DNA of 64,000 nucleotides from Glutinoglossum americanum (lineage: Eukaryota; Ascomycota; Geoglossomycetes; Geoglossales; Geoglossaceae), in contig JAGHQL010000108.1 in assembly GCA_020080175.1 (NCBI GenBank), positions 1 to 64,000 on the forward strand, in the 5' to 3' direction. The notes beneath the pieces were generated by a model, which saw nothing but the letters and a program-made list of their open reading frames with translations, searched no databases and had not been told where the DNA came from. Shown in pieces: positions 48,599 to 58,096 of this stretch; the first letter of the stretch is position 1, and each line of letters starts with the position of its first letter. The position numbers and the translations under genes were made by a program.

Positions 48599-49699
48599 TT
48601 CTATTGTCTGTGCCTGTAGAGTCTTCAGATGCTGGAAAAATGGCAAAGGATGTAAGCTTACTGATGGAAGTCGGAGTAGAGATTTTCCTACGGAGATTTG
48701 GCGAGAGGGCACCCTCAGTCTCAGTGAAAAACCAGTCAGTCGCAGTTAGTAAGGCTACGCCATCGTGCAAGATAGAAGATTATGGGAGATCCTCCGGTCC
48801 AAGCATCAAGGCGAACAGGTGCAACCTGAGCCCCGAACCTCACACCAGAGGGCAGCTATGCTCTGTCTACAAACAGCAAGTCTGCGGGTGAACATCCCGT
48901 CGATCGCTCTAGACGTCGCTCTGGACGTCGTTCTGGGCGTCCTTGCAGCTGCTGAAGCTGCAAAGCATAGGATGCAGTCGGTCAGTCCGCATGAAGATTT
49001 GACTACCCGCATTACAGCGTGGAGGATCTTACAGCGCTGGATGCGGCATTCCAAGTCGCATTGATGCGGAGGGTCACGTCGTGAGATGGTGATAGCTCTG
49101 AGTCAAGATGATGTCGTGGTCAACTTAAAGCTGCACCGGCTCGGCAACTTTTACCGAAGCCAACCCTAAAATGGCCCCGACGCACCCAATAAAGCGATGC
49201 GCTATACGACACTGCACATGTATTATAAGTGATTCCAAAAGTGACCATGCAAGAACGAGCGGGGCGCTCGAGGAGCTGCAATGGTCATAGCGCCGGAGCT
49301 GAAAATCTCAGTGACCCGCACAACATGCAGTAGGGCCCTGAAAAGCACAATAATTAATTAGGCCTAGCTTAGTGGTTGCGTCTATGTCTCTGCAGCGCGC
49401 GAAGTGTGCAGGAACCGTAGCAAGGCTCGATACTGCCTCGCGTCCTGCCTTCCCCGAACCATTTTGGGGTGCCAGCATGTTTGCGTAACATACTGAGACG
49501 CTAGCTTCTATGCTTTTGGTTCTTGTTTTGGTTTACAACATAATCACAGCCACGGGCGGGACAAAATAATCCGCAATTAATTGCCCAAAATAATTGACCA
49601 AGTTACATCATCAGATTCTCAATTTGGTAGTGCTTGTTTACTAACTACTTCCCGACCCTAGCTACATGTCAGAACATAGGTGGGTCACTATTTCGCCTC
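48599..49699. other. Promoter side of the LHW gene
   Basis: No gene supported. Overlapping frames at 48543-49064 are open on both strands. An imperfect 12-bp repeat (CGCTCTAGACGT-like, three units) lies near 48905-48940. The region between the LHW gene and the end of the lectin-like gene should hold the former's promoter. Confidence 0.4.
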
Positions 49700-50734
49700 T
49701 TACGGCTCTCTCGTGTCGAGGGTATCCTCGACTATGTTGAACCCATCGCCACCATCTTGCTGGTAGACCACGTAGTTTATGGTCCCAGAGTTCGTAACTG
49801 AGAGACATGTACCCTGCGCAAGGTGGATTGAGCCTGGAACCTGGAACGGTTTTTGCCACCCATCCTTCGTCAATGCTACCTTTGTGAGATAGCGACCGGA
49901 GGATCCGTAGTAGAGGTAAATGTTCTCCAGTACAGCCACCATGGCAAGTGGTGTTCCAGGGGGAAGACCATCAGTATTTTGGATCCTCGTTGCTGGACGA
50001 ATTAGTCAAAGCCCTCAGCTAAACTGCATCTCTGGGTCTTACAAGCTTCTTGGTCTGTGTCGTATGAGAAAAGGGAATTGTTGGATTCCAATGCTTGATA
50101 GGCGATGAGCCGAGATTGGGCCCTGTTACAAGCTGCAATGCTAGTGTTGGGATGCGGAAAGGTCTGCGGGAGTACAGAGAGGTTGCCGGCGTCATTGTTG
50201 GTCAACGAATATTCAACTATCTTCGGTGCTGCGAGGTCGCCCCTAGACGCAGTTATTGAATGTTTCCATCCGAGTTTGGAGTAATCAGGCCAGCATACTG
50301 CAGATAGTAGACGCGAGACCTGTTTGCCTGCTCGTTTGTGGTAGCGAGGCCAGGGAACATTGTAAAGCTGGGTTTGCCGATGGCAATAGGGTTGTAAATA
50401 GGGCTCAGTTGGGAGATCACGTTAGGACTGCCCGCAGGTGCGCCCTTCTGTGCAGTAATGCCATATACGGTGACCTAGCAAACCCCATGAGCGAAGCCGT
50501 ACAACCTACGGGTTAAGCAGTTGTCGGCAACATTACCATGTTGGCACGAAGACAGACTGCCATGGACCCAGGGTTCTTGATGACACCCTGCACAGTGCCT
50601 TTGTCAACATAGGCAGGCCCGGAGCCGCTCAGAAGCTTGCGCTCGAGGCCGAGCTGGGCCGATTGCGTCAAGAAAAATATCAAGATCTGATCCGCCTTGA
50701 GGGGATTCAATAGAGTAGCGACGGGGCTGGCCAT
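49700..50734 (-). CDS. Propeller/lectin-like protein
   Basis: Four exons on the minus strand (50734-50537, 50474-50299, 50242-50043, 49992-49700; GT-AG introns 62, 56 and 50 nt) give a clean 288-residue protein. It has repeating short modules with a strand-turn-strand look: SRVYYLQGDLAAPKIVEYSL, SRLIAYQALESNNSLFSYD, NIYLYYGSSGRYLTKVALTK (then DGWQKP) and GTINYVVYQQDGGDG. Such Y/W-rich modules are typical of fucose-specific-lectin-type and other small beta-propellers of fungi. The assignment rests on pattern only, not on conserved sugar-binding residues. The first 60 residues form a different, alanine/leucine-rich part (MASPVATLLNPLKADQILIF). There is no signal peptide. It is placed head to head with the WQLG-protein gene and shares its promoter region, suggesting co-regulation and perhaps a recognition role in the same system. 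Confidence 0.68.
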
Positions 50735-51399
50735 AGTTACTAAGTCTTAGGATCTGCTGTTTGCAAGTTTATGCTCGAGGTAGGGAATATTTTGTGATGT
50801 CTAGGATTTCTGGGATGGGCGGGGCAATATATCTCCCACCCAGGTCGGAGAAAACCGACCCGGGTCCCAAAAAGAGGCAAGAGAGTGCGTGGCTCGCACC
50901 ACCAAGGTAAGCAAGCTAAGACTCGTCGTCAGCCAGCCACGTACATAAGAGACATGTCGTAGTTAGACACAAAGAGAGTATCGGCGTGGGGCCTTGATTA
51001 CACGTCGACTAGGTGACAGTCGGCAGGGCGGAGGAGAGTTAGCGGCATGGGGTCGACGTCCGAGTTCGCAGCTGTTACCCTGTCGGCTGTGTGCTCTCGG
51101 TAAAAAGACGTGCAGCCAGCCACCAAGGTGACGGCCGAGTACATGATACATTAACTTCCGATCAGTCACCCTCACCTGTAATATCTGTTCTACACTAGAG
51201 TCGAGACCATCCACGAGCGGGGTCAACCAACAAAAGCAATATAGGCAGGATGACCTGGATGCGCTCGGGGTGCGCTCGCCGCAACCCACGTAAGGAATTC
51301 GCCCATTTCACTAGCCCCCCTCTCGAAAATTGTTGCTGTTAAAGTGCATCCTCCATTTCCCTCGAAAGACCAAGTCAGTACTCTGCACTGATAGTCGTC
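50735..51399. promoter_or_regulatory. 665-bp divergent intergenic (bidirectional promoter candidate)
   Basis: Separates the start of the lectin-like gene (minus) from that of the WQLG gene (plus). It contains a CAATATAT stretch at 50825-50832 and the CGG-N6-CCG palindrome listed separately. Short open frames inside it have no motifs. Confidence 0.55.
50843..50860. promoter_or_regulatory. Candidate Zn2Cys6 factor site, GGTCGG-N6-CCGACC
   Basis: This is a perfect 6+6 bp inverted repeat around AGAAAA. The core TCGG-N6-CCGA equals the half-site spacing used by some fungal binuclear zinc-cluster proteins (Ppr1 in yeast; UaY in Aspergillus). It sits 109 bp upstream of the lectin-like ATG and about 540 bp upstream of the WQLG gene. 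The sequence match is certain; the binding protein is inference. Confidence 0.5.
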
Positions 51400-54300
51400 A
51401 TGCCCTCGCACCGCAATCGTCCTTCCAAGTTCATCGACTCGCCGCGTCATCTTGTTCTCCGCCATGGCCACCGTCTGATACAGCGCATAAACAAATTGGA
51501 CGAAGGTGGCCCCACACTGCCTCCGGGGTACGAAAAGTTACACTCGTTCTTTGTACCTGGTCTGGAGGCCGGATTACATACAATCGGCGTTGAGCAAGTG
51601 ATCACTGTCCCTGGCGACCCTTCGTCCCCCTTGAAGAAACAGAATTTCCAGAAATTCAACGTTGTTGCACCCCGTTTCACCCTGCCAGACAATACAGTCT
51701 ACTCTGTCTATCCACCTCAAGGACATGCAGATAGAGCAGAAGTACTGCCGCACGTCGTCTTAACTGACCCAACTTTGCCTTGGGAAAGAATCGGGAGCTG
51801 GGAGGCAGAGAGAAAAAAGCATCCTCCCGAGGATATAGATTATAGAAAGAATCGTGTGCCATGGCTTGCGGTCTTATCATTCACCGAGGAAGAGCTTCGA
51901 CTTGCTCCCTCAGATCTTGCTGGAGATACAAGCCTCTTCAAGGGGACGGTCAATTTCAAGGATAAAGCTCAACAGAGCACGACATTGTCCATCAACATGC
52001 CGGTGACAGATCTGCGCCTGGTCGACACCAGTAGGGTAGCCACGCCCGTAACCTATGACCCGAATGTGGACGCAAATCCGGACGGGTCGACTCCTTCAAC
52101 TGACGCGATATTCGTGCCAACCAAGCTATTCAGGAGCTTCTTCGCCTCCCACAATGCAAACGGGGTACCCGAGCCAGCATCTCTAGACGTTTCCCGCTAC
52201 AGATTTCTTGCACACCTCCGTAACCTCAATCCGACAGGAATGGCGGAGGCGGATACGACAGATGGTGACCGCGCTTTCTCAATCGTGGTCGGACATCGGG
52301 CAGGACCACTTGATATCACGAAGCCGACGACCGTTGTTGTCCACCTCGTCTCAATTGAGGGCGTGGAACGAATGGATCCCAATGCCGTGCCACAGTTTGT
52401 TTCTCTATCCTCTCTATATAGCTGGACTTATTCTTGTCTTCCGCCAAACTCGCTCAACGTCAGCGATGCATTCGCTGGGCTGGGAAAGACCCTCAAGATG
52501 CTTAGACCTAGCCTCACCGACAAACAAATTGCGAGTATTGAGGCTGAGGAGCCAGCGGGTGGCCGAGTCGCCCGAAGGATGCTAGATGGCTACTCGATAA
52601 CTCGATACCGCGCGCAGACTGGCGAACCTACCGCTGCTTTCATCAGAGGCCCATTCACGCCTACAGAAGTTCCATCTCCTCTTACCGAGACTTGGACAGC
52701 CCTCTCGACTTCTGGCGCCGACCTACAAATCTTAGACCAGGAGCTCGGTATCATGGACCTAACGTATTCCGCCGCCTGGCAATTGGGAAAGACGCTCGCC
52801 TTAGCCGACCCCGCGTTTACAACCGCTCTCACGAGTGTCCGAAAGCAGATCTTTGACCTTGCAACAAGCGAGGCGCAGGCAGAGGCTCTACGGAAGAATG
52901 GGGCCCACAAGTCCCGCGTGGAGATCCTCAAGTCAATTGGCCAATCAGTAAAGCAACTTCGAGATCTCCCAACGAGTCCGCAATCGCAAGGGGTGGGAAT
53001 CATGTCGCATCGCTGGCGACGAATGGCAGTTCTCCCTCTCGATTTATCTTACCATAGTGATTCGGTCGACCCCGATATTGAAAAGCATCTAAACGAAGCG
53101 GCGATGATCATCTCCAGTAGTGTGGACGACGATGGTAAACCGACCGAACACCCGTACGACGAACACAATACCCCATATTCGACTGACTGGATGGTTGTTC
53201 TGCGTTGGATCCTAGACAGGGCCTTTCTCGTCAATGTACCCGCACATTACTTCATCACTGACCCAATACATCTCCCCATGGAAAGTCTCCGGTTCTTCCA
53301 CATTGATGCCAATTGGACCGAGGCGTTCATCGACGGTGGTCTCAGTCTCGCCAATCATCTCGATCGTGAAGACGACAAGATTCGTTTAGCAATCAAGAAT
53401 GCCTACAACCGCTACATTCACACTCCCAACTCCCAGCTCGGTTATGCTCCCCCTATCCCTCGTTATGGGTTCCTTCTTCGCTCGGTGCTTGTTACCCAGT
53501 TCCCCGATCTAGTGGTGAAGACCTTCCCGGAATTGAATTCGACGAGCCCTCCAGTTATCTTGCGCCACGAGAACATCGACAAAGGTGTCATGCTCTGTTT
53601 GTTCGCCGAGGCTCCTTCCGCGAATACCTTCGAGTCCCTCACCCTCGCACAGCCGCCCCACCAGCAGTTTTTTACTATTGCTGACGAGTTAACCGTAAAA
53701 TATATTGAAATGACTTACAAGAAAATATATACCGTCAAAGAACCCAACGACCCAAAGCGAAGAGAGGGACTAGAACGGCCTAAATGGAAAAGGGGTGAAG
53801 TGACGCCTCGTAAACCAGTGTTCCTCTGGGGCGACAACGAGGATGCGCCGGAAATCCGAACATTGCTTTTCGACAACTTCGCGAACGACCTCTTCAACTC
53901 ATTGGTGGATGGGATGAATACCAAAGAGCACTGGTTTGACGAGAAGTGCGCAACCGCAGCGATGGTTGGGATCCAGCTCAACGACCCCAATTGGCAGCTC
54001 ACAATCGATCTCAAGGACCCCGCAGCAGTCGCAGATCTCTCCATACCAGCAACGGGACCAAAACCACGAGCGCTAACGATCAAAAAGCGGAAGGTGCGCC
54101 CAAAAATGCCTATTAAGACACTTCAGCAAGTCGAAACCCGGAGCGCACCTCATCCCACCTTCCAAGAACGGACCCGCGTCCACCCCCTCATTCTCGCCCA
54201 CCCGCCACCACACTTCCGCATCCCCGCATCACGCTCCGTCGTCGAAATCCAACGCGGCAGCGACGACCCAGCCGGCGCCCCCAAATACATCTATTCCGCC

Positions 54301-54768
54301 TACCCGTCCGACCAGCTCCAATCCCCCACAATCCCCATGGCCAAGATCCAAGACCTCGTCTTCTCCATCGTTTACAAGGAAGGCGCGCAGGACTTCAAGA
54401 TCGTGAAGGTTACGCTGGCGATCAGGCTAGGCAATCCGGCGGGGCCGGGCGACGTTAGAGGGCCCATGATGTCTACCTATGCGGGGTCGGGCGCGACGAT
54501 GCTGTCGAATCTCAGGCTGAACGTGATACCATTGTTCGAGACGAGGAGTGATAGGAGCAACTGGCTGGTGCTGACGCTGATGCCGAGGAGTACGAGGGGG
54601 TGGATCGAGGCGGAGCTGGTGAAGGAGATGAGTTTTCTGTTGAGCGGGGTCAGCGTGAACGTCTCGCCGGACGCTGTGAAGTCCACGGTGATCATCAGGG
54701 AGTATTACCAATTCGGTCAAGTTTTTGAATATTCGTTCGAGGTTAATCTCGCACCGTTGCCGTCATGA
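51400..54768 (+). CDS. Large single-exon protein with WQLG motif, family uncharacterised
   Basis: One uninterrupted frame of 1,122 residues. Landmarks are LPPGYEKLHSFFVPGLEAG (around 40-58), NRVPWLAVLSFTEEEL (151-166), YRFLAHLRNLN (around 266), FSIVVGHRAGPLD, VVVHLVSIEGVERM (around 311), FVSLSSLYSWTYSCLP, AFIRGPFTP, and TYSAAWQLGKTLALADPAF (about 454-472). The second half has W/D-rich stretches (WILDRAFLVNVPAHYFITDP) and a basic region near residues 890-905. No signal peptide, membrane helix or catalytic triad is evident. The order VPWLA, VHLVS, RGP, WQLG matches, from memory, large uncharacterised bacterial proteins that occur near LHW-type proteins; not verifiable here. It is divergent from the lectin-like gene, and intronless over 3.4 kb like the LHW gene. 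Confidence 0.82.
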   Translation: MPSHRNRPSKFIDSPRHLVLRHGHRLIQRINKLDEGGPTLPPGYEKLHSFFVPGLEAGLHTIGVEQVITVPGDPSSPLKKQNFQKFNVVAPRFTLPDNTVYSVYPPQGHADRAEVLPHVVLTDPTLPWERIGSWEAERKKHPPEDIDYRKNRVPWLAVLSFTEEELRLAPSDLAGDTSLFKGTVNFKDKAQQSTTLSINMPVTDLRLVDTSRVATPVTYDPNVDANPDGSTPSTDAIFVPTKLFRSFFASHNANGVPEPASLDVSRYRFLAHLRNLNPTGMAEADTTDGDRAFSIVVGHRAGPLDITKPTTVVVHLVSIEGVERMDPNAVPQFVSLSSLYSWTYSCLPPNSLNVSDAFAGLGKTLKMLRPSLTDKQIASIEAEEPAGGRVARRMLDGYSITRYRAQTGEPTAAFIRGPFTPTEVPSPLTETWTALSTSGADLQILDQELGIMDLTYSAAWQLGKTLALADPAFTTALTSVRKQIFDLATSEAQAEALRKNGAHKSRVEILKSIGQSVKQLRDLPTSPQSQGVGIMSHRWRRMAVLPLDLSYHSDSVDPDIEKHLNEAAMIISSSVDDDGKPTEHPYDEHNTPYSTDWMVVLRWILDRAFLVNVPAHYFITDPIHLPMESLRFFHIDANWTEAFIDGGLSLANHLDREDDKIRLAIKNAYNRYIHTPNSQLGYAPPIPRYGFLLRSVLVTQFPDLVVKTFPELNSTSPPVILRHENIDKGVMLCLFAEAPSANTFESLTLAQPPHQQFFTIADELTVKYIEMTYKKIYTVKEPNDPKRREGLERPKWKRGEVTPRKPVFLWGDNEDAPEIRTLLFDNFANDLFNSLVDGMNTKEHWFDEKCATAAMVGIQLNDPNWQLTIDLKDPAAVADLSIPATGPKPRALTIKKRKVRPKMPIKTLQQVETRSAPHPTFQERTRVHPLILAHPPPHFRIPASRSVVEIQRGSDDPAGAPKYIYSAYPSDQLQSPTIPMAKIQDLVFSIVYKEGAQDFKIVKVTLAIRLGNPAGPGDVRGPMMSTYAGSGATMLSNLRLNVIPLFETRSDRSNWLVLTLMPRSTRGWIEAELVKEMSFLLSGVSVNVSPDAVKSTVIIREYYQFGQVFEYSFEVNLAPLPS

Positions 54769-56239
54769 TTCAGGTGTAGGTCCGGTGATGGATTTTAGGA
54801 AGGGGGATTTTCGGGTTTTTCATCTTCACGTATCTAGCAGAACTGTCCAAAGAGTTTATCTTAGGGAATAAACGTCGTAGCATCGCAGAAACGTATAACT
54901 CGCAAGTGGAACCAGTAAGCTTTCTAGCTCGTTAATAGCCTCGTCATCTTCCATATACACGTCCTCTTCTTGGTCCCAAGCCTAGACTTTCACTACATCG
55001 TCCTCCTTCCCCTCCTCTATCTATGATGGATTGAAGCCTTAAAGATCACCACCAAGATAGACAGAATGCGAAGTCCCAAAACAGCCATTCTCCTCCCCGT
55101 CCATCTTTAAGGGAGTCAAGTAAGCCTCTGCAAAATCCAGGACGAATCTCTACCGGTAGCGCTTCACGAGGTAGTCGGTTCCAGCCGATGTGGATCTGTC
55201 GAGCAACTGCTTGCTATTGTTAAACCAGCTCCCCACACCTCCTAAGGACATAGTGCACGGTAGACCTGTAATTAATGGCTGATAGGGATCCCGAGGGTGT
55301 TCTTCCATAATTGACGTAGTTCGTGTTTAGATCAGGCGAGCTCGCTGCTTAGTCGCACAAAATTGTGCGGATTGGTGACTAAGCGACCTAGTCATTGATT
55401 CGCCGTTGCACTCGACTCAACAGCACCCGTCCAAAAACAACCCCCGCCCCCATTGACCGCACCCCTGTACCGAATTCACCGTTTTACACAAGCGATAACC
55501 AGATATGGGTGGTATGTATCCTGTGATTGCCGCGTCTAACGTTCTGGGAGGAACAGCTCCGGAGTGAAATTGCCACGATCGAGTAAGTTACTGAACTCCC
55601 ACAAATCAACCTGCCAAAACTCTTCTACCTCTATTAGTCAACACTTTTTGTATATAGATACCACATACACTTATCACTACACGCCTCCCCTAGTCCGTCC
55701 TAGCTTGCTAATAGCTTACACCCCCAGCACGCCTCCAATCGTACCGTGACACGCTTATCCCATCCATACGCGAAACCCCGTACCACTCAAAATTCCCTCG
55801 AGCGCCCCCGACCTACCCTACATCCCCACACAAACCTAGTGATAGGATAGCGAGAGCCAATTGCGGGCTGAGGCTGAAGATTTTCGGCGGGGCCCATCGG
55901 AAGGGGTGCGGTTGGGTCGGAATATGTGGATATCTGAACATGCCCGATTAAAAAGAAATATTAGTTACCAGGGTGGATATTCCAGAAATTGCCCGATTTC
56001 AGAGCCTCTGCGAGTTTAGCTAGCCGTCTACTAGTCGTCACCGAGGAGGCAAAAGTTCAACCCGATGGGTAGAAGGATGCTGAATTAAAACGGGGCAAAC
56101 CCCGTTTATAAGGCTACCTCTGCCAAGCTAATGACTAATAATCGGCCAGTATTAATATTACACAATAGTGTAAATGTGGTAACAAAACTATCCTCCACAG
56201 CAGAGCGAATAAATCCGCTAACATCGATACAAGAACCAC
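54769..56239. other. Intergenic, right border of the cluster
   Basis: No gene supported. It contains a nested inverted repeat at 55347-55384. The region is otherwise short frames only. Confidence 0.4.
55347..55384. repeat. Nested inverted repeat (hairpin)
   Basis: Outer arms are GCTTAGTC (55347-55354) and GACTAAGC (55377-55384). Inner arms are CGCACAA (55354-55360) and TTGTGCG (55363-55369), with a 2-base loop. It could be a stem-loop of a terminator, a transposon end or chance. No related copy is seen in the window. Confidence 0.6.
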
Positions 56240-57193
56240 TCAGCTCTCACTGGTGACCATAGCAGTATCTACAGCAACCTCCCAACCCGTCCTCTCCCTT
56301 AAAAACTCCACCAAATCCCTCAACATTTCCCTCGAATACCAGTGGCCCAGCCCCTCATACTCCCTCCAGTGTACATCCACGCCTAGGGCACTGAGACAGC
56401 TCGACGCCCCCCGCCCGAGTTGCACAGAGACCCTCTCGTCCTCAACGCCATGACCTAGGAAGAGCGCGGTAGACCGGGGCGGTAATAGCTGCGCCGGAGG
56501 CGCCATTTCCAGCTCCTCGCGCAGGAATGAAATTGCTTGCGTTGGTAGGTCAGGCGTCGGCTCTGCATGCTCACTCTCATTGGACAAGCCTTCTCCGGCC
56601 TCATCGAGCCTTATGAATAGATCGTCGCCGTCGTCTCCCGCCCCTATATTCCGCACAATATCTTCCATATGCGCACGATAGGGCAACCACCCGCACATCC
56701 CCACAGCCGCAGCCAGCGGCTCCCCATCCCACATCAGCAATCCCACCAGACTCGCGGCGCACCCCTGACTCAGTCCTCCAAGAACGACGTTTCGCCCACC
56801 AACAAGCTCGGTCTCTCGCCTCAACAAGCCGTGGATAAATGCGCTGCTCTCTCTCAAGCCTTCGATCTGCAACTCCTCTCTCTCGTTAGGAGAGCTGAGA
56901 TCCCAGCTGTCGAACCACTGGTTTATATAGATGCGCTTGTACATCGTCGCACGGCGTTTGGATGCGGTGGGGAATACAAATTTCGCATGCGGGAAGGCGG
57001 TGGCAAGATTAGTAAACTCCGGAATTTCCGCCTCAAGTAGAGCTGGGCCAAACCTTTCGGCGGACGATCCCCGACCGTGTAAGATAATTATCGTGTGTTT
57101 GTGCTCGAGAGTGGGGGGCATCACGAGGGGTTCGGGGTACTCGCTTGAGTCGAACCGCTTGTGCGGGTTCGAAGTGGTCGATGCAGATGACAT
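56240..57193 (-). CDS. Acyl-protein-thioesterase / phospholipase-carboxylesterase-like alpha/beta hydrolase
   Basis: One exon of 317 residues. The alpha/beta-hydrolase landmarks of the APT1/LYPLA type are all visible: oxyanion-loop IIILHGRGSSAE (35-46), nucleophile GLSQG with Ser142 (139-143), a catalytic aspartate in HGVEDERV (Asp252) and catalytic histidine in GLGHWYS (His284). Between about residues 180 and 240 is an acidic, variable insert (AGDDGDDLFIRLDEAGEGL) longer than in the small 230-residue APTs, typical of the filamentous-fungal paralogues. It has no signal peptide, so it is probably cytosolic, cleaving thioester- or ester-linked acyl groups. The substrate is not predictable. No neighbours suggest a pathway. 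The catalytic triad is complete, so it is likely active. Confidence 0.9.
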   Translation of the reverse strand: MSSASTTSNPHKRFDSSEYPEPLVMPPTLEHKHTIIILHGRGSSAERFGPALLEAEIPEFTNLATAFPHAKFVFPTASKRRATMYKRIYINQWFDSWDLSSPNEREELQIEGLRESSAFIHGLLRRETELVGGRNVVLGGLSQGCAASLVGLLMWDGEPLAAAVGMCGWLPYRAHMEDIVRNIGAGDDGDDLFIRLDEAGEGLSNESEHAEPTPDLPTQAISFLREELEMAPPAQLLPPRSTALFLGHGVEDERVSVQLGRGASSCLSALGVDVHWREYEGLGHWYSREMLRDLVEFLRERTGWEVAVDTAMVTSES

Positions 57194-58096
57194 ACGGAGG
57201 ACTCGTGAATATTCGGACGATGCCGATGGTGATATGGTGATTCAATAGTGTTCAGCGGGCGCCGGCGATGCTGTTCTTCAGAAACGGGCCCTCCTAAACT
57301 TATAGTCGCCTCAGAATCGCTTGTGTTAGAACGCGAGGCTGAGCTTCCTATTCATCTCCGGTATTTCTCCTGATGCCCGTATATGGAGGCCCTCGAATTT
57401 CTAGGCGGTGCCATTTGTAGAGCCGATATCTTCACGCATACAGATAATGTCTACCCTACCACTCATACCCCCCCGTTCGTTTGGCTCGCATGATTTTGGC
57501 GCCTGGTTTTTCGCAAACTCCACTATTCATTCCGAGGTACCCGCAGGTCCATCGAGAGAACTGCGGAGTAGGTTCGGTGGTTTAGTAAGCACCACACGCC
57601 GGCCTTGCCTCGAACAGATGTACCCGACCCCGTCGTAAGTCACGCGGTGGCAGGGCGAGGCTGCATTGCCCAGCCTTGGAATTTCGCCGCTTTTATGAGT
57701 CAACCTGGGCTCAAAGCCTCGATACCAGGGACGCTTGCTAACCCAATCTAGGCAATTAGTGATAATTTCACGCCCATCATGGTTTAGTCTGGAAGTTTGA
57801 ACAGCCTCAGCGAAAATTCTCACGCCAGCAACCCACCAAACCTTTGGAACCTAGCACTTCGGCGCGCGGTCTCGCCGAAGAAACGAGGCGCTCAGCCTCG
57901 CATGTTGGGCAAGCCCACCACCCCACTCCCCCTCCAGTCTATTACCTATGGAATGAATGTGAGCAGATACTCTTATTCGATAGGTCTCTCTACGGTGTAG
58001 CCTCATATAGAGGCCCTCATTCCGTGTGGTAGCCTCGGGATTTAACGAACAGACTATTCGTGCAACCAGGTATATAGGATCGCCGAGCAGGAAACC
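57194..58096. other. Intergenic, nothing recognised
   Basis: The frame at 57527-57823 (minus, 98 codons) and overlapping plus-strand frames have no motif I can trust. No gene supported. Confidence 0.4.

Noticed and set aside
57527-57823. 98-codon minus-strand frame and a tRNA-like stretch near 57700
   Set aside because: No cloverleaf could be drawn by eye, and the translated sequence has no recognisable family.
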